NCBI RefSeq assembly: GCF_020781975.1
Contig: NZ_JAJGNI010000002.1
Coordinates: forward strand, 1 to 64,000
DNA from: Microbacterium schleiferi
GTDB lineage: Bacteria > Actinomycetota > Actinomycetes > Actinomycetales > Microbacteriaceae
Direction of reading: 5' to 3'
Length of the DNA stretch: 64,000 bases
The translations under genes were made by a program, and so were the position numbers. Of the stretch, positions 29,415 through 38,279 are shown piece after piece; position 1 is the stretch's first letter, and every line of letters begins with the position of its first letter. The notes below the pieces were generated by a model that saw only the letters and a list, made by a program, of their open reading frames with translations, did no database searches and was not told the origin of the DNA.

Positions 29415-30715
29415 GCGACGATATCCCGGACGACGTCGTCGTTCTCGAACAGGCGATCGTGCGCGCACGGCCCTGCGAGCGGCGGGATACCACCGAATCG
29501 CTCGGTGAGATCGCCGAAGTCCGCCGACCCGACGGTGGTCGTGAGGTCGACGGTCACCTCACAGCGGGCGATGAAGCTGGAGTCGGCATCCGCCGTCGCT
29601 GAAGTGACCTCCACGATGCCGTCCCCCGCCTCGAACACCTGGTCAAGCGCGGGTGCGAGATCCAGACCGAACACGCCAGCTGCGTCGTGCAGAGCCGTGA
29701 AGATCTCTGGGGGCACGAGTCCCGCCGTCAGGTGGATGCGATAGTCGCCGGCGATTGCGTGCACGTTCAGACTGCTCGGCCACTCAGGCACACTCGAGAG
29801 CTCGGCCGAACCCGCTCGAAGCGCCTGGCCGCCGTCACCCGCGACGGCGAAGACGGTCCGCGCGCTCGGCGGGATGTCGCACCCGACGCGAGCATCCGAC
29901 TCCATCTCACGGTTGCAGATCCCGACGATCGCGGGCAGGGCGATCTGAGCGACGACCGACGCCGACGAGAACAGGGACTCTGTCGCATCGCCGAGCACCG
30001 ACACCGCTGACGCGACCTCGGACCCCTCGTTCGGGGTCGCGACGGTGATGACCTGACCGACGTGCGAGGCTACGCCCTCGTTCGATCCCCCGAGGGCGTA
30101 GCGAAGCGCGAGCCCTCCCATCGAATGCGCGACGATGTCAACGGTGTCGCCTGACGCCTCGGCGAGACACTCGATCGCTCCGGCGAGCGCGGGTGCGGTC
30201 GCCGTGTGCCCGACCCACAGTGCGGCCACGGAGGAGTAGTCGAAGGCGAACACTGACGTATCGGGAAGCTCCGATAGGCGCTCTTGCAGCGAGCGCAGAT
30301 CGACGGCCGGATCGCCGCCCGATGACCACTCGACCGGCCGAGAGAACGGCGAATTGGCGATACCCGTGCTCGTCGTGACCGGTCTCGGTCCCGCCTCCGA
30401 CTCCGGCATGGCGGTGCTGAGCCACCCGTGCACGAGCAGGACGGGGTTGTGCACCGGATCCTCATCGGAGCCGGTGAGTCGCACGAGGTGGGGCGACACT
30501 CCGGCGAGGCAGGATGCCGCATTCGTCGCGCCGCCGGCGGTCGATGCGGCGGGTTCGGAGGTCACGAAACGCGAGACGGATGCCCCAGAATCGACCACGT
30601 CGCCGGGCGAAGCCGAAGCGACCGCGGGTACGCCGATCAGCGCCCCTGCCGCAATCGCCGACAGGAACGTCACGCCGAAGAAGCGCCCACGCCCGTTAGG
30701 GAGCAGAGCTTTCAT
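29390..30715 (-). CDS. Secreted alpha/beta-hydrolase (lipase/esterase)
   Basis: 441 residues from the ATG at 30715 (GGGGG just upstream); a start at 30733 is also open. The signal peptide is MKALLPNGRG, hydrophobic to AVASAS. The oxyanion segment is LLVHGWLST near 94, the nucleophile Ser198 in IVAHSMGG, and a late His lies in PCAHDRLFEND, which fits the PGAP1/DUF676-type lipase order. Substrate unknown; a phospholipid or triglyceride is plausible. The stop falls inside a 34-bp tandem repeat, so the extreme C-terminus (ATLGASRG) may be repeat-derived. Confidence 0.85.
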   Translation of the reverse strand: MKALLPNGRGRFFGVTFLSAIAAGALIGVPAVASASPGDVVDSGASVSRFVTSEPAASTAGGATNAASCLAGVSPHLVRLTGSDEDPVHNPVLLVHGWLSTAMPESEAGPRPVTTSTGIANSPFSRPVEWSSGGDPAVDLRSLQERLSELPDTSVFAFDYSSVAALWVGHTATAPALAGAIECLAEASGDTVDIVAHSMGGLALRYALGGSNEGVASHVGQVITVATPNEGSEVASAVSVLGDATESLFSSASVVAQIALPAIVGICNREMESDARVGCDIPPSARTVFAVAGDGGQALRAGSAELSSVPEWPSSLNVHAIAGDYRIHLTAGLVPPEIFTALHDAAGVFGLDLAPALDQVFEAGDGIVEVTSATADADSSFIARCEVTVDLTTTVGSADFGDLTERFGGIPPLAGPCAHDRLFENDDVVRDIVATLGASRG

Positions 30716-30871
30716 ACGGCCCCCGATGACCACCCCGCATGAAACATCTTTACCATGACGATCGGCGTGTCGCGATATCGGTGAAGCCCTGACCGTGCTG
30801 GGACCGCTCCCATGCCCAGGCGGTTGGAGAATCCCGCCGATCTGCGCCCCTTTCGGGCGCGCAGCGCGCTG

Positions 30872-31834
30872 CTAGACCTTGCGCAGGAGGACGCGGTCGA
30901 CGGCGTGATTGGCGGCCTTCTGCAGCACGAGGGTTGCCCGATGCCTGGTCGGAAGAACGTTCTCGATCAGGTTGGGCAAGTTGATCTCGTTCCAGAATCC
31001 CAGGGCAGTCTCAACCGCCGTCTCATCGGTGAGATCCGAGAAGACGTTGAAGAACGATCCGGGATCGGCGAATGCGCCGTGTTTGAGTGCGAGGAACCGG
31101 TCGACGAACCACTGCGTGATGTGTTCGGGATCGGCGTCGACATAGATCGAGAAATCGAACAGGTCACTGACCGCCACCTCGTTCGGCGACGGCGGCGGTT
31201 GCAGCACGTTCAGTCCCTCGACGATCACGACATCCGGCCGGCGAACCGTGATGACGGCATCCGGGACGATGTCGTACTTCATGTGGGAGTAGAAGGGAGC
31301 GCGAACCTCGGGTGCCCCGCTCTTGACGTCGGTGAGGAACTGCACGAGCGCGCGACGGTCGTAGGACTCGGGGAAGCCCTTGCGGTGCATGATGCCGCGG
31401 CGCTCGAGTTCGGCGTTGGGATAGAGGAAGCCGTCGGTGGTCACGAGCTCGACGCGCGGGGTGTCGGGCCAGCGGCTCATGAGCTCGCGCAGCAGGCGCG
31501 CGATGGTGGACTTGCCGACGGCGACTGATCCGGCGACGCCGACCACGAACGGGGTGGTCGAGTCGTTTTCCTGCAGGAACGCGCTGGTGTCGGCTCCGAT
31601 CCGCCGGGTTGCGCCCGCGTACAGGCTCAGGAGGCGACTGAGCGGGAGGTACACCTCGCGCACTTCGTCGAGGTCCAGCCGATCGCCGAGGCCGCGAAGC
31701 GAGACGATTTCGGTTTCGGTGAGCGGCTGACGCATGTCGGCGGCGAGCCTCGCCCACTCGGGACGCAGGATCTCACGGTAGAGCTGCGGGTTGAGTTGCT
31801 CGCGGGCGTCGAGGGCTGCGGCATCGCTGGGCAC
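30872..31834 (-). CDS. coaA: Pantothenate kinase, type I
   Basis: Phosphorylates pantothenate in the first step of CoA synthesis. 320 residues from GTG. The P-loop GSVAVGKST is at 102-110, followed by [32 protein letters not shown] and IVEGLNVLQ, all conserved in CoaA. The type I enzyme is feedback-controlled by CoA. It is a single gene with a 20-bp tandem repeat array just upstream. Confidence 0.96.
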   Translation of the reverse strand: MPSDAAALDAREQLNPQLYREILRPEWARLAADMRQPLTETEIVSLRGLGDRLDLDEVREVYLPLSRLLSLYAGATRRIGADTSAFLQENDSTTPFVVGVAGSVAVGKSTIARLLRELMSRWPDTPRVELVTTDGFLYPNAELERRGIMHRKGFPESYDRRALVQFLTDVKSGAPEVRAPFYSHMKYDIVPDAVITVRRPDVVIVEGLNVLQPPPSPNEVAVSDLFDFSIYVDADPEHITQWFVDRFLALKHGAFADPGSFFNVFSDLTDETAVETALGFWNEINLPNLIENVLPTRHRATLVLQKAANHAVDRVLLRKV

Positions 31835-31854
31835 GGGGCCATCGTAACCCCCAC

Positions 31855-31925
31855 GCGAGTTGTCCCTCCCTCAGCCGAGTTGGTCTTCCCTCAGCCGAGT
31901 TGTCCCTCACCCAGCCGAGTTGTCC
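31855..31925. repeat. About 3.5 copies of a 20-bp unit between coaA and the YdcF-like gene
   Basis: CAGCCGAGTTG recurs at exactly 20-base steps (31872, 31892, 31912), with a degenerate first copy at 31855. It lies in the divergent promoter region and so could alter spacing or strength of either promoter. Confidence 0.8.
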
Positions 31926-32003
31926 TGGATGGCTCACTACACTGTCGCTCGTCGGAGCACGTCGACGCTGTGGTCGCCGCACGAGGAGACGGAGGATGCA
32001 CGC

Positions 32004-32579
32004 GTGGACGACGAGTCGATGCTCACTCGAACCCGGTGGGCGCGCCGCGGCGCTCTCGGCATCCTGGCGATCATCGCTCTGGTCGCCGTGATCGGGCTTC
32101 CCCTGTATGTCTTCCCGGCGGTTCCCGCGGCGCCCCAAGCAGACCTTCTCTATGTGATCGGCCCACCGACTGCGACCCGCATCGCGGATGCCGAGAGCCT
32201 GCGCGATCAGGGAATCGCTGACCAGGTCCTGGTGTCAGTGCCGGCATCGGGGCCGGAGTCGGCGGGTGAACTCGCCTACTGCTGGCGGGCTTATGTGACC
32301 TGTCGCACTCCCGACCCGTTCACGACACGGGGGGAAGCAGCGATGCTCGACGCGTATGCGACCGACGGTGAGAGCGTCATCGTGTTGACCTACACGCCGC
32401 ACGTGCTGCGTACGCGCTACATTTTCGGCGCGTGCGCGGATGCCGACGTCACCGTGATCCCCGTGGACGAGAGCCTGAACCTGTCGCGCTGGATCTACAA
32501 CTACGCCTATCAGACTGCCGCCTTCGCGAAGGCGTGGATCGTCGGTTGTGCGGCACCGCCCTCCGACGCCCTACCCTGA
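32004..32579 (+). CDS. YdcF/DUF218-like membrane-anchored protein
   Basis: 191 residues from GTG at 32004, chosen because GGAGG lies eight bases upstream; longer frames would run into the tandem repeat. One N-terminal membrane helix at about 14-37 (GALGILAIIALVAVIGLPLY) is followed by an extracytoplasmic domain: ADLLYVIG, RIADAESLRDQGIADQVLVS, TRGEAAMLDAYA, VIVLTYTPHVLRTRYIFGAC. The order fits the SanA/YdcF (DUF218) fold with the usual TRGEA/E segment. Cys residues (YCWRAYVTC, GAC, VGC) may form disulfides. The function is unknown; DUF218 proteins are linked to envelope integrity. Confidence 0.8.
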   Translation: MDDESMLTRTRWARRGALGILAIIALVAVIGLPLYVFPAVPAAPQADLLYVIGPPTATRIADAESLRDQGIADQVLVSVPASGPESAGELAYCWRAYVTCRTPDPFTTRGEAAMLDAYATDGESVIVLTYTPHVLRTRYIFGACADADVTVIPVDESLNLSRWIYNYAYQTAAFAKAWIVGCAAPPSDALP

Positions 32580-32724
32580 GGCCTCGTCTGACGCGCCGGG
32601 CCGAACGCAGGCGCGATCGTCATTCGTGGCGCACCTGAGCCACTGGCCACGGCGTTCATCCTGCAATCGGCACGACAACGACCGGGCACGGGTGCCTACC
32701 CGAGCCACCGATAAGCTGACCCCC

Positions 32725-33657
32725 GTGCGTCTGGGCGTCCTCGACATCGGCTCCAATACCGTCCATCTTCTCGTCGCCGACGCTCACCCCGGCGGCCGCC
32801 CACTCGCCTCCACGAGCCATCGATCCGTGTTGCGCCTGATGAGGTACGTCACGCCCGACGGCGCGATCAGCGAGGAGGGGATCGCCGCGCTGGTGGATGC
32901 CGCGTCACAAGCCCGCGTGGTCGCCGAACGCGAGAAGGTCGACGAGTTCCTCGCGACGGCGACCTCCGCGGTGCGCGAGGCCACCAACGGAACCGAGGTG
33001 ATCGCGCGAATCGAGGCAGCGCTCGGCCAACCGCTCCAGGTTCTCGGGGGCGTCTCGGAGGCCCGGTTCACGTTCCTCGCGGTGCGGCGGTGGTTCGGCT
33101 GGTCGGCCGGCCAGATCCTGCTCTTTGACATCGGCGGCGGGTCTCTGGAGATCGCGGCGGGAAGCGACGAGCTCCCGGATGAAGCGGCATCCGTGCCCCT
33201 CGGCGCTGGCCGCATGACGATCGCCTACCTGCCGGATGACCCGCCCGGCGAGGAGGCCGTCGATCGTCTTCGAGCACACGCCCGCCAGACGCTCAAGCCG
33301 CTGACCAAGACTTTCGGTGCGCTCCCCCGACCTGATCACACCGTGGGCTCCTCCAAGGCGATCCGGTCGCTGGCCAAACTCGTCGGCTACCCGATGCCCG
33401 GGTGGTCGGGCAGCGAACGGATGATGCTCCCCCGCGCTGCGCTCGGGTCGTGGATCCCGCGCTTGGCGCGCATTCCGGCATCCGCTCGCCAGGAACTGCC
33501 CGGAATCACCGCGGATCGGACCTTCCAGATCGTCGCGGGTGCGGTTGTGCTTCACGAGGCGATGCGCGCGATGGATGTCGAAGAGCTCGAGGTGAGCCCG
33601 TGGGCCCTGCGCGAGGGCGTGCTGCTCCGCTACATCGAGTCCATGGGCTGGGGCTGA
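32725..33657 (+). CDS. Ppx/GppA family exopolyphosphatase or pppGpp phosphohydrolase
   Basis: 310 residues, ASKHA fold: VRLGVLDIGSNTVHLLVAD (phosphate 1), FLATATSAVREATNG, and LLFDIGGGSLEIAAG (phosphate 2). It lacks the large C-terminal HD-like part of E. coli Ppx, like other short actinobacterial forms. The GTG has no Shine-Dalgarno but a TAAGCT hexamer lies seven bases before it, suggesting a leaderless mRNA. Which of polyphosphate or pppGpp is the substrate cannot be read here. Confidence 0.92.
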   Translation: MRLGVLDIGSNTVHLLVADAHPGGRPLASTSHRSVLRLMRYVTPDGAISEEGIAALVDAASQARVVAEREKVDEFLATATSAVREATNGTEVIARIEAALGQPLQVLGGVSEARFTFLAVRRWFGWSAGQILLFDIGGGSLEIAAGSDELPDEAASVPLGAGRMTIAYLPDDPPGEEAVDRLRAHARQTLKPLTKTFGALPRPDHTVGSSKAIRSLAKLVGYPMPGWSGSERMMLPRAALGSWIPRLARIPASARQELPGITADRTFQIVAGAVVLHEAMRAMDVEELEVSPWALREGVLLRYIESMGWG

Positions 33658-34109
33658 TCGGGCACCTGCCGCGACAGTTCGGCACCACCGTCGATGATGC
33701 AACAGCGCAGATCGTGCTCGGCGCGCCGGTGCCGGTCCGTGGGCGCCGGCGCGTCGGCCAGGACGTCCGTGGTCCAGTTGCCCGTGGCGATGCCTCCCCG
33801 GTAGTTGTTCCCGGTCGAATAGAGGTAGCCGTTGCCCGCGCCATCGCCAGCGGTGTTCCCGAATCCCCAAATGAAGTAGTTGCCGCTCTGCGAGGGCGAG
33901 ACGATGACGTCCATCGCGACGGTCACCGAGTCGAGACCGCCGATGAGGTTGTCGGGAAGGTCGACGTAGTCGTCGGTGCCGTCGAATGTCACACCCTCCG
34001 CACCGAGGAGCGTCGGTGAGCCGATGTAGGCGGCGTCGTGGCCGTTGCCCGAGCTATCGGCGGCTACCGTGCCGCTCGTCTCGTCGAGCGCGTAGTGCGC
34101 GACGAGGTG
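33630..34109 (-). pseudogene. Remnant of a LamG (concanavalin-like lectin) domain
   Basis: The minus-strand frame reads LVAHYALDETSGTVAADSSG, then VTFDGTDDYVDLPDNLIGGL, SVTVAMDVIVSPSQSGN and YFIWGFGNTAG, a clear LamG domain as found at the ends of secreted glycosidases. There is no start: the codon before the domain is TAG (34110-34112). After about 33745 the pattern decays. It overlaps the end of the ppx-type gene by 28 bases. A fragment of a larger lost gene, inferred to be an exported carbohydrate-active enzyme. Confidence 0.75.
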
Positions 34110-34245
34110 CTAGGAAAATCCCAGCTTTCCCCGTCGATAGAGCGGGGGCGCGGTGGGCGCGAATCTCGCGAACCCATGCGCCGCATGCCTGTGAGCGCTC
34201 CCATGCCCGCGACGACGCGCGCACGAAAGTTCGCGCGGCCTCTCG

Positions 34246-34332
34246 GTGGCTAACTCCTCAAAGACGACGGAGTGTGAGCCAGATCACGCCGCGGTTGCAC
34301 CGTTCACATAACTGATCTGAGGAGTTAGCCAC
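34246..34332. repeat. 15-bp perfect inverted repeat beside the LamG remnant
   Basis: GTGGCTAACTCCTCA (34246-34260) and TGAGGAGTTAGCCAC (34318-34332), 57-base loop. It lies between the LamG remnant and the glmM end. The stretch 34110-34245 holds no recognisable gene. It could be a glmM terminator or the ends of a small mobile repeat; the loop has no coding content. Confidence 0.75.
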
Positions 34333-34381
34333 GCGCCGAGCCGGCGAGGGATGCCGCCGAACGGATGCCTGGAGGGGCGGC

Positions 34382-35746
34382 TCAGGCGGGAAGACTGAGG
34401 CGTTCGCGCACCACGCCCGCGAGGGCCTCGGCGTGAGCGTGGGCGGTTTCGGCGTCGGCGGCCTCGACCATGACGCGCACGAGGGGCTCCGTGCCCGAGG
34501 GGCGCAGCAGAACGCGGCCCGAGTCCCCGAGCGCTGTGGATGCCGCAGCGACCGCATCCTGCACGACCTCGTCGGTCGCAACCAGCGACCGGTCGACGCC
34601 CTTCACGTTCACGAGCACCTGCGGGTACACGGTCATGATCGAGGCGAGCTCGGCAAGCGTCAGCCCGGTCCGGGCCATCTCCGACATGAGGTGCAGCCCC
34701 GTCAGCAGGCCGTCGCCGGTGGTGGCGAACCGAGACATGATGACGTGTCCGGACTGCTCGCCGCCGAGGGCGAAACCGCCCTCGTTCATGCGCTCCAGCA
34801 CGTACCGGTCGCCGACGGCGGTCTGTTCGACACGGATGCCGTGATCGGCCATCGCACGATGCAGGCCGAGGTTGCTCATGACCGTGGCGACGAGAGTGTC
34901 GTCGGTGAGCTCCCCACGGTCTTTGAGCGCGACGGCGAGGATAGCCATGATCTGGTCGCCGTCGATCACCCGACCTGCAGCATCGACGGCGAGGCACCGG
35001 TCGGCGTCACCATCATGGGCGATACCCAGGTCCGCACCGTGCTCGACGACAGCAGCCGAGAGCTGATCGAGGTGCGTCGAGCCGACGCCGTCGTTGATGT
35101 TCAGTCCGTCGGGATCGGCGCCGATGACCGTCACGCGTGCGCCGGCATCCGAGAACGTCTGCGGTGAGACGCCGGATGCCGCGCCGTGCGCGCAGTCGAG
35201 TACGACGTGAAGCCCGTCGAGCCGATGCGGCAGGGACTGCAGGAGGTGGAGGACGTAACGGTCCTCGGCATCGGAGAATCGGCTGATCCGACCGACGCCG
35301 GCGCCCGTCGGTTGCAGCTTGTCGCCGCTCATGGCGGCTTCGATGCGCGCCTCGACGACGTCGGGCAGCTTCACGCCGCCGCGAGCGAAGATCTTGATGC
35401 CGTTGTCGGGAGCGGGGTTGTGGGATGCCGACACCATGACCCCGAAGTCGGCGTCATGATCGCCGACGAGGTAGGCCAGGGCGGGCGTCGGAAGGACGCC
35501 GGCGTCGAGCACGTCGACGCCCGAGGAGGCGAGTCCCGCCGAAACGGCGGCGACGAGGAACTCCCCCGAGACGCGCGGGTCGCGCGCGACGACGGCGGTG
35601 AGCCGCTTGCCCGCGGCGCGGCGGGCGTCAGCGGTGCGTCCTTGGCCCAGGACGACAGCGGTCGCCTGGGCCAAGGACAACGCGAGATCGGCGGTGAGGA
35701 TGCCGTTGGCAAGCCCTCGTACGCCGTCCGTGCCGAACAGCGGCAT
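34382..35746 (-). CDS. glmM: Phosphoglucosamine mutase
   Basis: Interconverts glucosamine-6- and -1-phosphate, the step after GlmS. 454 residues. [14 protein letters not shown] at the start, catalytic Ser108 in [12 protein letters not shown], the metal loop [20 protein letters not shown] and the phosphate loop [12 protein letters not shown] are all present. It lies 20 bases downstream of rpsI on the same strand, so it is co-transcribed with rplM-rpsI as in many actinobacteria. Confidence 0.98.
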   Translation of the reverse strand: MPLFGTDGVRGLANGILTADLALSLAQATAVVLGQGRTADARRAAGKRLTAVVARDPRVSGEFLVAAVSAGLASSGVDVLDAGVLPTPALAYLVGDHDADFGVMVSASHNPAPDNGIKIFARGGVKLPDVVEARIEAAMSGDKLQPTGAGVGRISRFSDAEDRYVLHLLQSLPHRLDGLHVVLDCAHGAASGVSPQTFSDAGARVTVIGADPDGLNINDGVGSTHLDQLSAAVVEHGADLGIAHDGDADRCLAVDAAGRVIDGDQIMAILAVALKDRGELTDDTLVATVMSNLGLHRAMADHGIRVEQTAVGDRYVLERMNEGGFALGGEQSGHVIMSRFATTGDGLLTGLHLMSEMARTGLTLAELASIMTVYPQVLVNVKGVDRSLVATDEVVQDAVAAASTALGDSGRVLLRPSGTEPLVRVMVEAADAETAHAHAEALAGVVRERLSLPA

Positions 35747-35766
35747 GGTGCGCGGTGGCGAAGCGA

Positions 35767-36249
35767 TTAACGCTTCGAGTACTGCGGAGCCTTGCGCGCC
35801 TTCTTGAGACCGGCCTTCTTGCGCTCCTTCACGCGAGCGTCGCGTGAGAGGAAGCCGGCCTTCTTGAGTGCCGGGCGGTTGTTCTCGGCGTCGATCTCGT
35901 TGAGCGCGCGGGCGATGCCCAGGCGCAGGGCGCCTGCCTGGCCCGAGGGGCCGCCGCCCTGGATGCGGGCGATGACGTCGTAGGCGCCGGTGAGGTTCAG
36001 CAGGGTGAAGGGGTCGGTCACGAGCTGCTGGTGCAGCTTGTTCGGGAAGTAGTTCTCGAACGTGCGGCCGTTGACGGTGATGGTGCCGGTGCCGGGGACC
36101 AGGCGCACGCGGGCGATGGCCTCCTTGCGGCGGCCGACTGCCGCGCCGGGAACGTTGAGCACGGGACGTGCAGCCTCAACAGCCTCGACGTCGACGGCAG
36201 ATTCGGTGGTGTAGCTGGTGGGCTCGGTTGCGGTGGTGTCGTTCGCCAC
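35767..36249 (-). CDS. rpsI: 30S ribosomal protein S9
   Basis: 160 residues. The core starts [19 protein letters not shown] and includes [39 protein letters not shown] and the tRNA-contacting C-terminus [12 protein letters not shown]. About 30 acidic, Thr-rich residues precede the core, a usual actinobacterial extension. Second gene of the rplM-rpsI-glmM unit. Confidence 0.98.
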   Translation of the reverse strand: MANDTTATEPTSYTTESAVDVEAVEAARPVLNVPGAAVGRRKEAIARVRLVPGTGTITVNGRTFENYFPNKLHQQLVTDPFTLLNLTGAYDVIARIQGGGPSGQAGALRLGIARALNEIDAENNRPALKKAGFLSRDARVKERKKAGLKKARKAPQYSKR

Positions 36250-36278
36250 GAGTATGTCCTTCTGGGTCTGTCCGGCGC

Positions 36279-36725
36279 TTACTGGGCGACCTGGTCGAGC
36301 GTGTATGTCTTGGGCTGCTGAGCGGCGTGCGGGTGCTCGGCACCGACGTACACCTTCAGCTTGGACAGCTGCTGGCGACCCAGGCTGTTCTTGGGGAGCA
36401 TTCCGCGGATGGCCTTCTCGACGGCGCGGACGGGGTTCTTCTCGAGCAGCTCGCTGTACGCGACGGCCTTCAGGCCGCCCGGGTATCCGGAGTGGCGGTA
36501 GGCCATCTTCTTCTCGAGCTTCTGGCCGGTGAGGGCAACCTTGTCGGCGTTGATGATGATGACGTGGTCGCCGCTGTCAACGTGCGGTGCGAAGGTCGCC
36601 TTGTGCTTGCCGCGCAGGAGCGCTGCAGCGTGGGAGGCGAGGCGGCCGAGAACGACGTCGGTGGCGTCGATCACGAGCCATTCGCGCTGGATTTCGCCAG
36701 CCTTGGGGGTGAATGTGCGCGTCAC
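36279..36725 (-). CDS. rplM: 50S ribosomal protein L13
   Basis: 148 residues from the GTG at 36725, the normal length, with AGAAAG upstream; a longer open frame to 36860 is leader, not coding. [52 protein letters not shown] and [19 protein letters not shown] identify L13. First gene of the operon. Confidence 0.98.
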   Translation of the reverse strand: MTRTFTPKAGEIQREWLVIDATDVVLGRLASHAAALLRGKHKATFAPHVDSGDHVIIINADKVALTGQKLEKKMAYRHSGYPGGLKAVAYSELLEKNPVRAVEKAIRGMLPKNSLGRQQLSKLKVYVGAEHPHAAQQPKTYTLDQVAQ

Positions 36726-36780
36726 GATAGTGCTGCTTTCTGGTTCGAACGGAGGAGTTCGTGAATCCCGCTCCGGGGTG

Positions 36781-36805
36781 GTTCCGAGGCCGAAGGCCGC
36801 CGAAC
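36781..36805 (-). promoter_or_regulatory. Hairpin in the rplM leader
   Basis: GTTCCGAGGCCGAAGGCCGCC and the following GAAC fold with a GGCC/GGCC inner stem and a GTTC/GAAC outer stem. It is 55-80 bases ahead of the rplM GTG. It may take part in r-protein feedback or attenuation; the structure alone does not show this. Confidence 0.35.
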
Positions 36806-36965
36806 ACGCCAGTGGAGGGCTCACGTTCGCGGTGATCTGCCGCAGTGAGGCAGGCACCAAAGAGCTAGCTTACGGCATCCGGATGCTGCGCGCGAACCGC
36901 CCACCCGGATGCCGTGGCCGTGACCGGATTCTCGCCCATGGCCGATGGCGAATACGCTGACGCTC

Positions 36966-38279
36966 ATGGCTACCCGCGCCCGTCATCGACTCGGCCGCGG
37001 TGCGCTGGTTCCGGCGGCGCTGAACCTTGTCGGGATCGGCGCGATGACGGCGCCGGCGATCACCGGTCTGCCGCTGGCTGTCGATCTGCTGGCTCCCCCG
37101 ACAGAGCGCACCGGCATCCTCGCGCTGGCTGTGACCATCGGCGCTGTCGCGGCGACGATAGCCAACCCGCTCTTCGGGGCACTCTCGGATCGCACCCGCT
37201 CGAGGCTGGGAGCGCGGCATCCGTGGATCATCGGCGGGGCTCTGTTCGGATTTGCCGCCATGGGCCTTCTGCTGGTCGCCCCCTCGATCGGGATCCTGCT
37301 CACGGCGTGGGTGCTCGTGCAGATTTCCTACAACGCGCTCCTGGCCGCAGCGGCGGGCCTGCTGGCTGACGCCGTTCCGGATGCCGAGCGCGGCCGGGCA
37401 TCGGGGGCGTTCTCTGCAGCCGCTTTCCTCGGAACGGTCCCTCCCCTGCTCCTGTCGAGTGTTCTTCCCGATCACGTCGGCACAGTGACGATCTCCATGT
37501 CGCTCCTGGCGGTAGCAATCGCCGTGGTCGCGGCAGCGCTGCTTCCGTCGCGCGTGGCTGCGGCAACGGCAGCGGTGACGCGAAGCCCCGATGCCGAACC
37601 CGGCGGCATCGGGTCGATCCGCCGCTTCGCACCGGTGTGGGCCAGCCGATTCATCCAGTCGGTCGCGTTCGGTCTCGTGACCTCGTTCATGCTCTACCTC
37701 GTGGCAGATCGCATCACCGGAACTGCCGGTGCCGCCACGGCGCTCACCTCGCTGTCGACACTGTCCGGCGGCGCAGCCATCGTGGTTGCGGCACTGGCCG
37801 TCGGGTGGGTGGCTGACCGGATCGATCCCCGCATCCTGCTCGCCGGCTCCGCACTCCTCCTGGCTGGCGCGGCACTGGTTCGAGCAGGCGCCGGGAGCGC
37901 GCCGGTGCTCTTGGTAAGCGCTGTCCTCGGCGGGATTGCCATGGGGGTGTTCCTCGCGGTGAATCTCACGACGGCACTGCGCCGTATCCCCGCCGGCGCC
38001 GGCGGGCGATACCTGGGTGCCTTGAACGTCGCCGACACGCTCCCCCAGATCGTCGTCCCGAGCATCGCAGCGTGGCTACTCACCCTGGGAGGCCCTGATC
38101 CGATCTCCGGTGCCGCCGACAACTTCACGACCCTGTGCGTGGGCGCCGCCGTCGTAAGCCTCGCCGGGCTGGCGGCCCTACCCTTCCTGCGGTCCGCGCG
38201 CGACGGGGTCGTCGAGGCCGTCGTCGAGTCCGCCGGCGACGCCGGGTCTCACGAGGCCCCACGCGGCGAGCGCACGTAG
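36966..38279 (+). CDS. MFS transporter
   Basis: 437 residues, twelve hydrophobic segments. The loop 2-3 motif GALSDRTRSRLGARHPWI is that of the glycoside-pentoside-hexuronide/SLC45-like MFS group, which suggests a sugar or glycoside substrate by analogy. The ATG at 36966 follows TACGCT by seven bases, a typical leaderless arrangement; another in-frame ATG is at 36945. The last 102 bases overlap the end of the convergent LuxR-type gene, so both C-terminal tails share the same DNA. Confidence 0.85.
   Translation: MATRARHRLGRGALVPAALNLVGIGAMTAPAITGLPLAVDLLAPPTERTGILALAVTIGAVAATIANPLFGALSDRTRSRLGARHPWIIGGALFGFAAMGLLLVAPSIGILLTAWVLVQISYNALLAAAAGLLADAVPDAERGRASGAFSAAAFLGTVPPLLLSSVLPDHVGTVTISMSLLAVAIAVVAAALLPSRVAAATAAVTRSPDAEPGGIGSIRRFAPVWASRFIQSVAFGLVTSFMLYLVADRITGTAGAATALTSLSTLSGGAAIVVAALAVGWVADRIDPRILLAGSALLLAGAALVRAGAGSAPVLLVSAVLGGIAMGVFLAVNLTTALRRIPAGAGGRYLGALNVADTLPQIVVPSIAAWLLTLGGPDPISGAADNFTTLCVGAAVVSLAGLAALPFLRSARDGVVEAVVESAGDAGSHEAPRGERT

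Noticed and set aside
29259-29468. N-terminal extension of GlmS
   Set aside because: It would place 70 Arg-rich residues before the catalytic Cys and is encoded by the 34-bp tandem repeats.
34246-34332. Integron attC site
   Set aside because: The ends (GGCTAACTCC/GGAGTTAGCC) do not fit the RYYYAAC/GTTRRRY core, and no integrase is present.
36726-36860. N-terminal extension of ribosomal protein L13
   Set aside because: The GTG at 36725 gives the normal 148 residues; the upstream frame is an untranslated leader with a hairpin.
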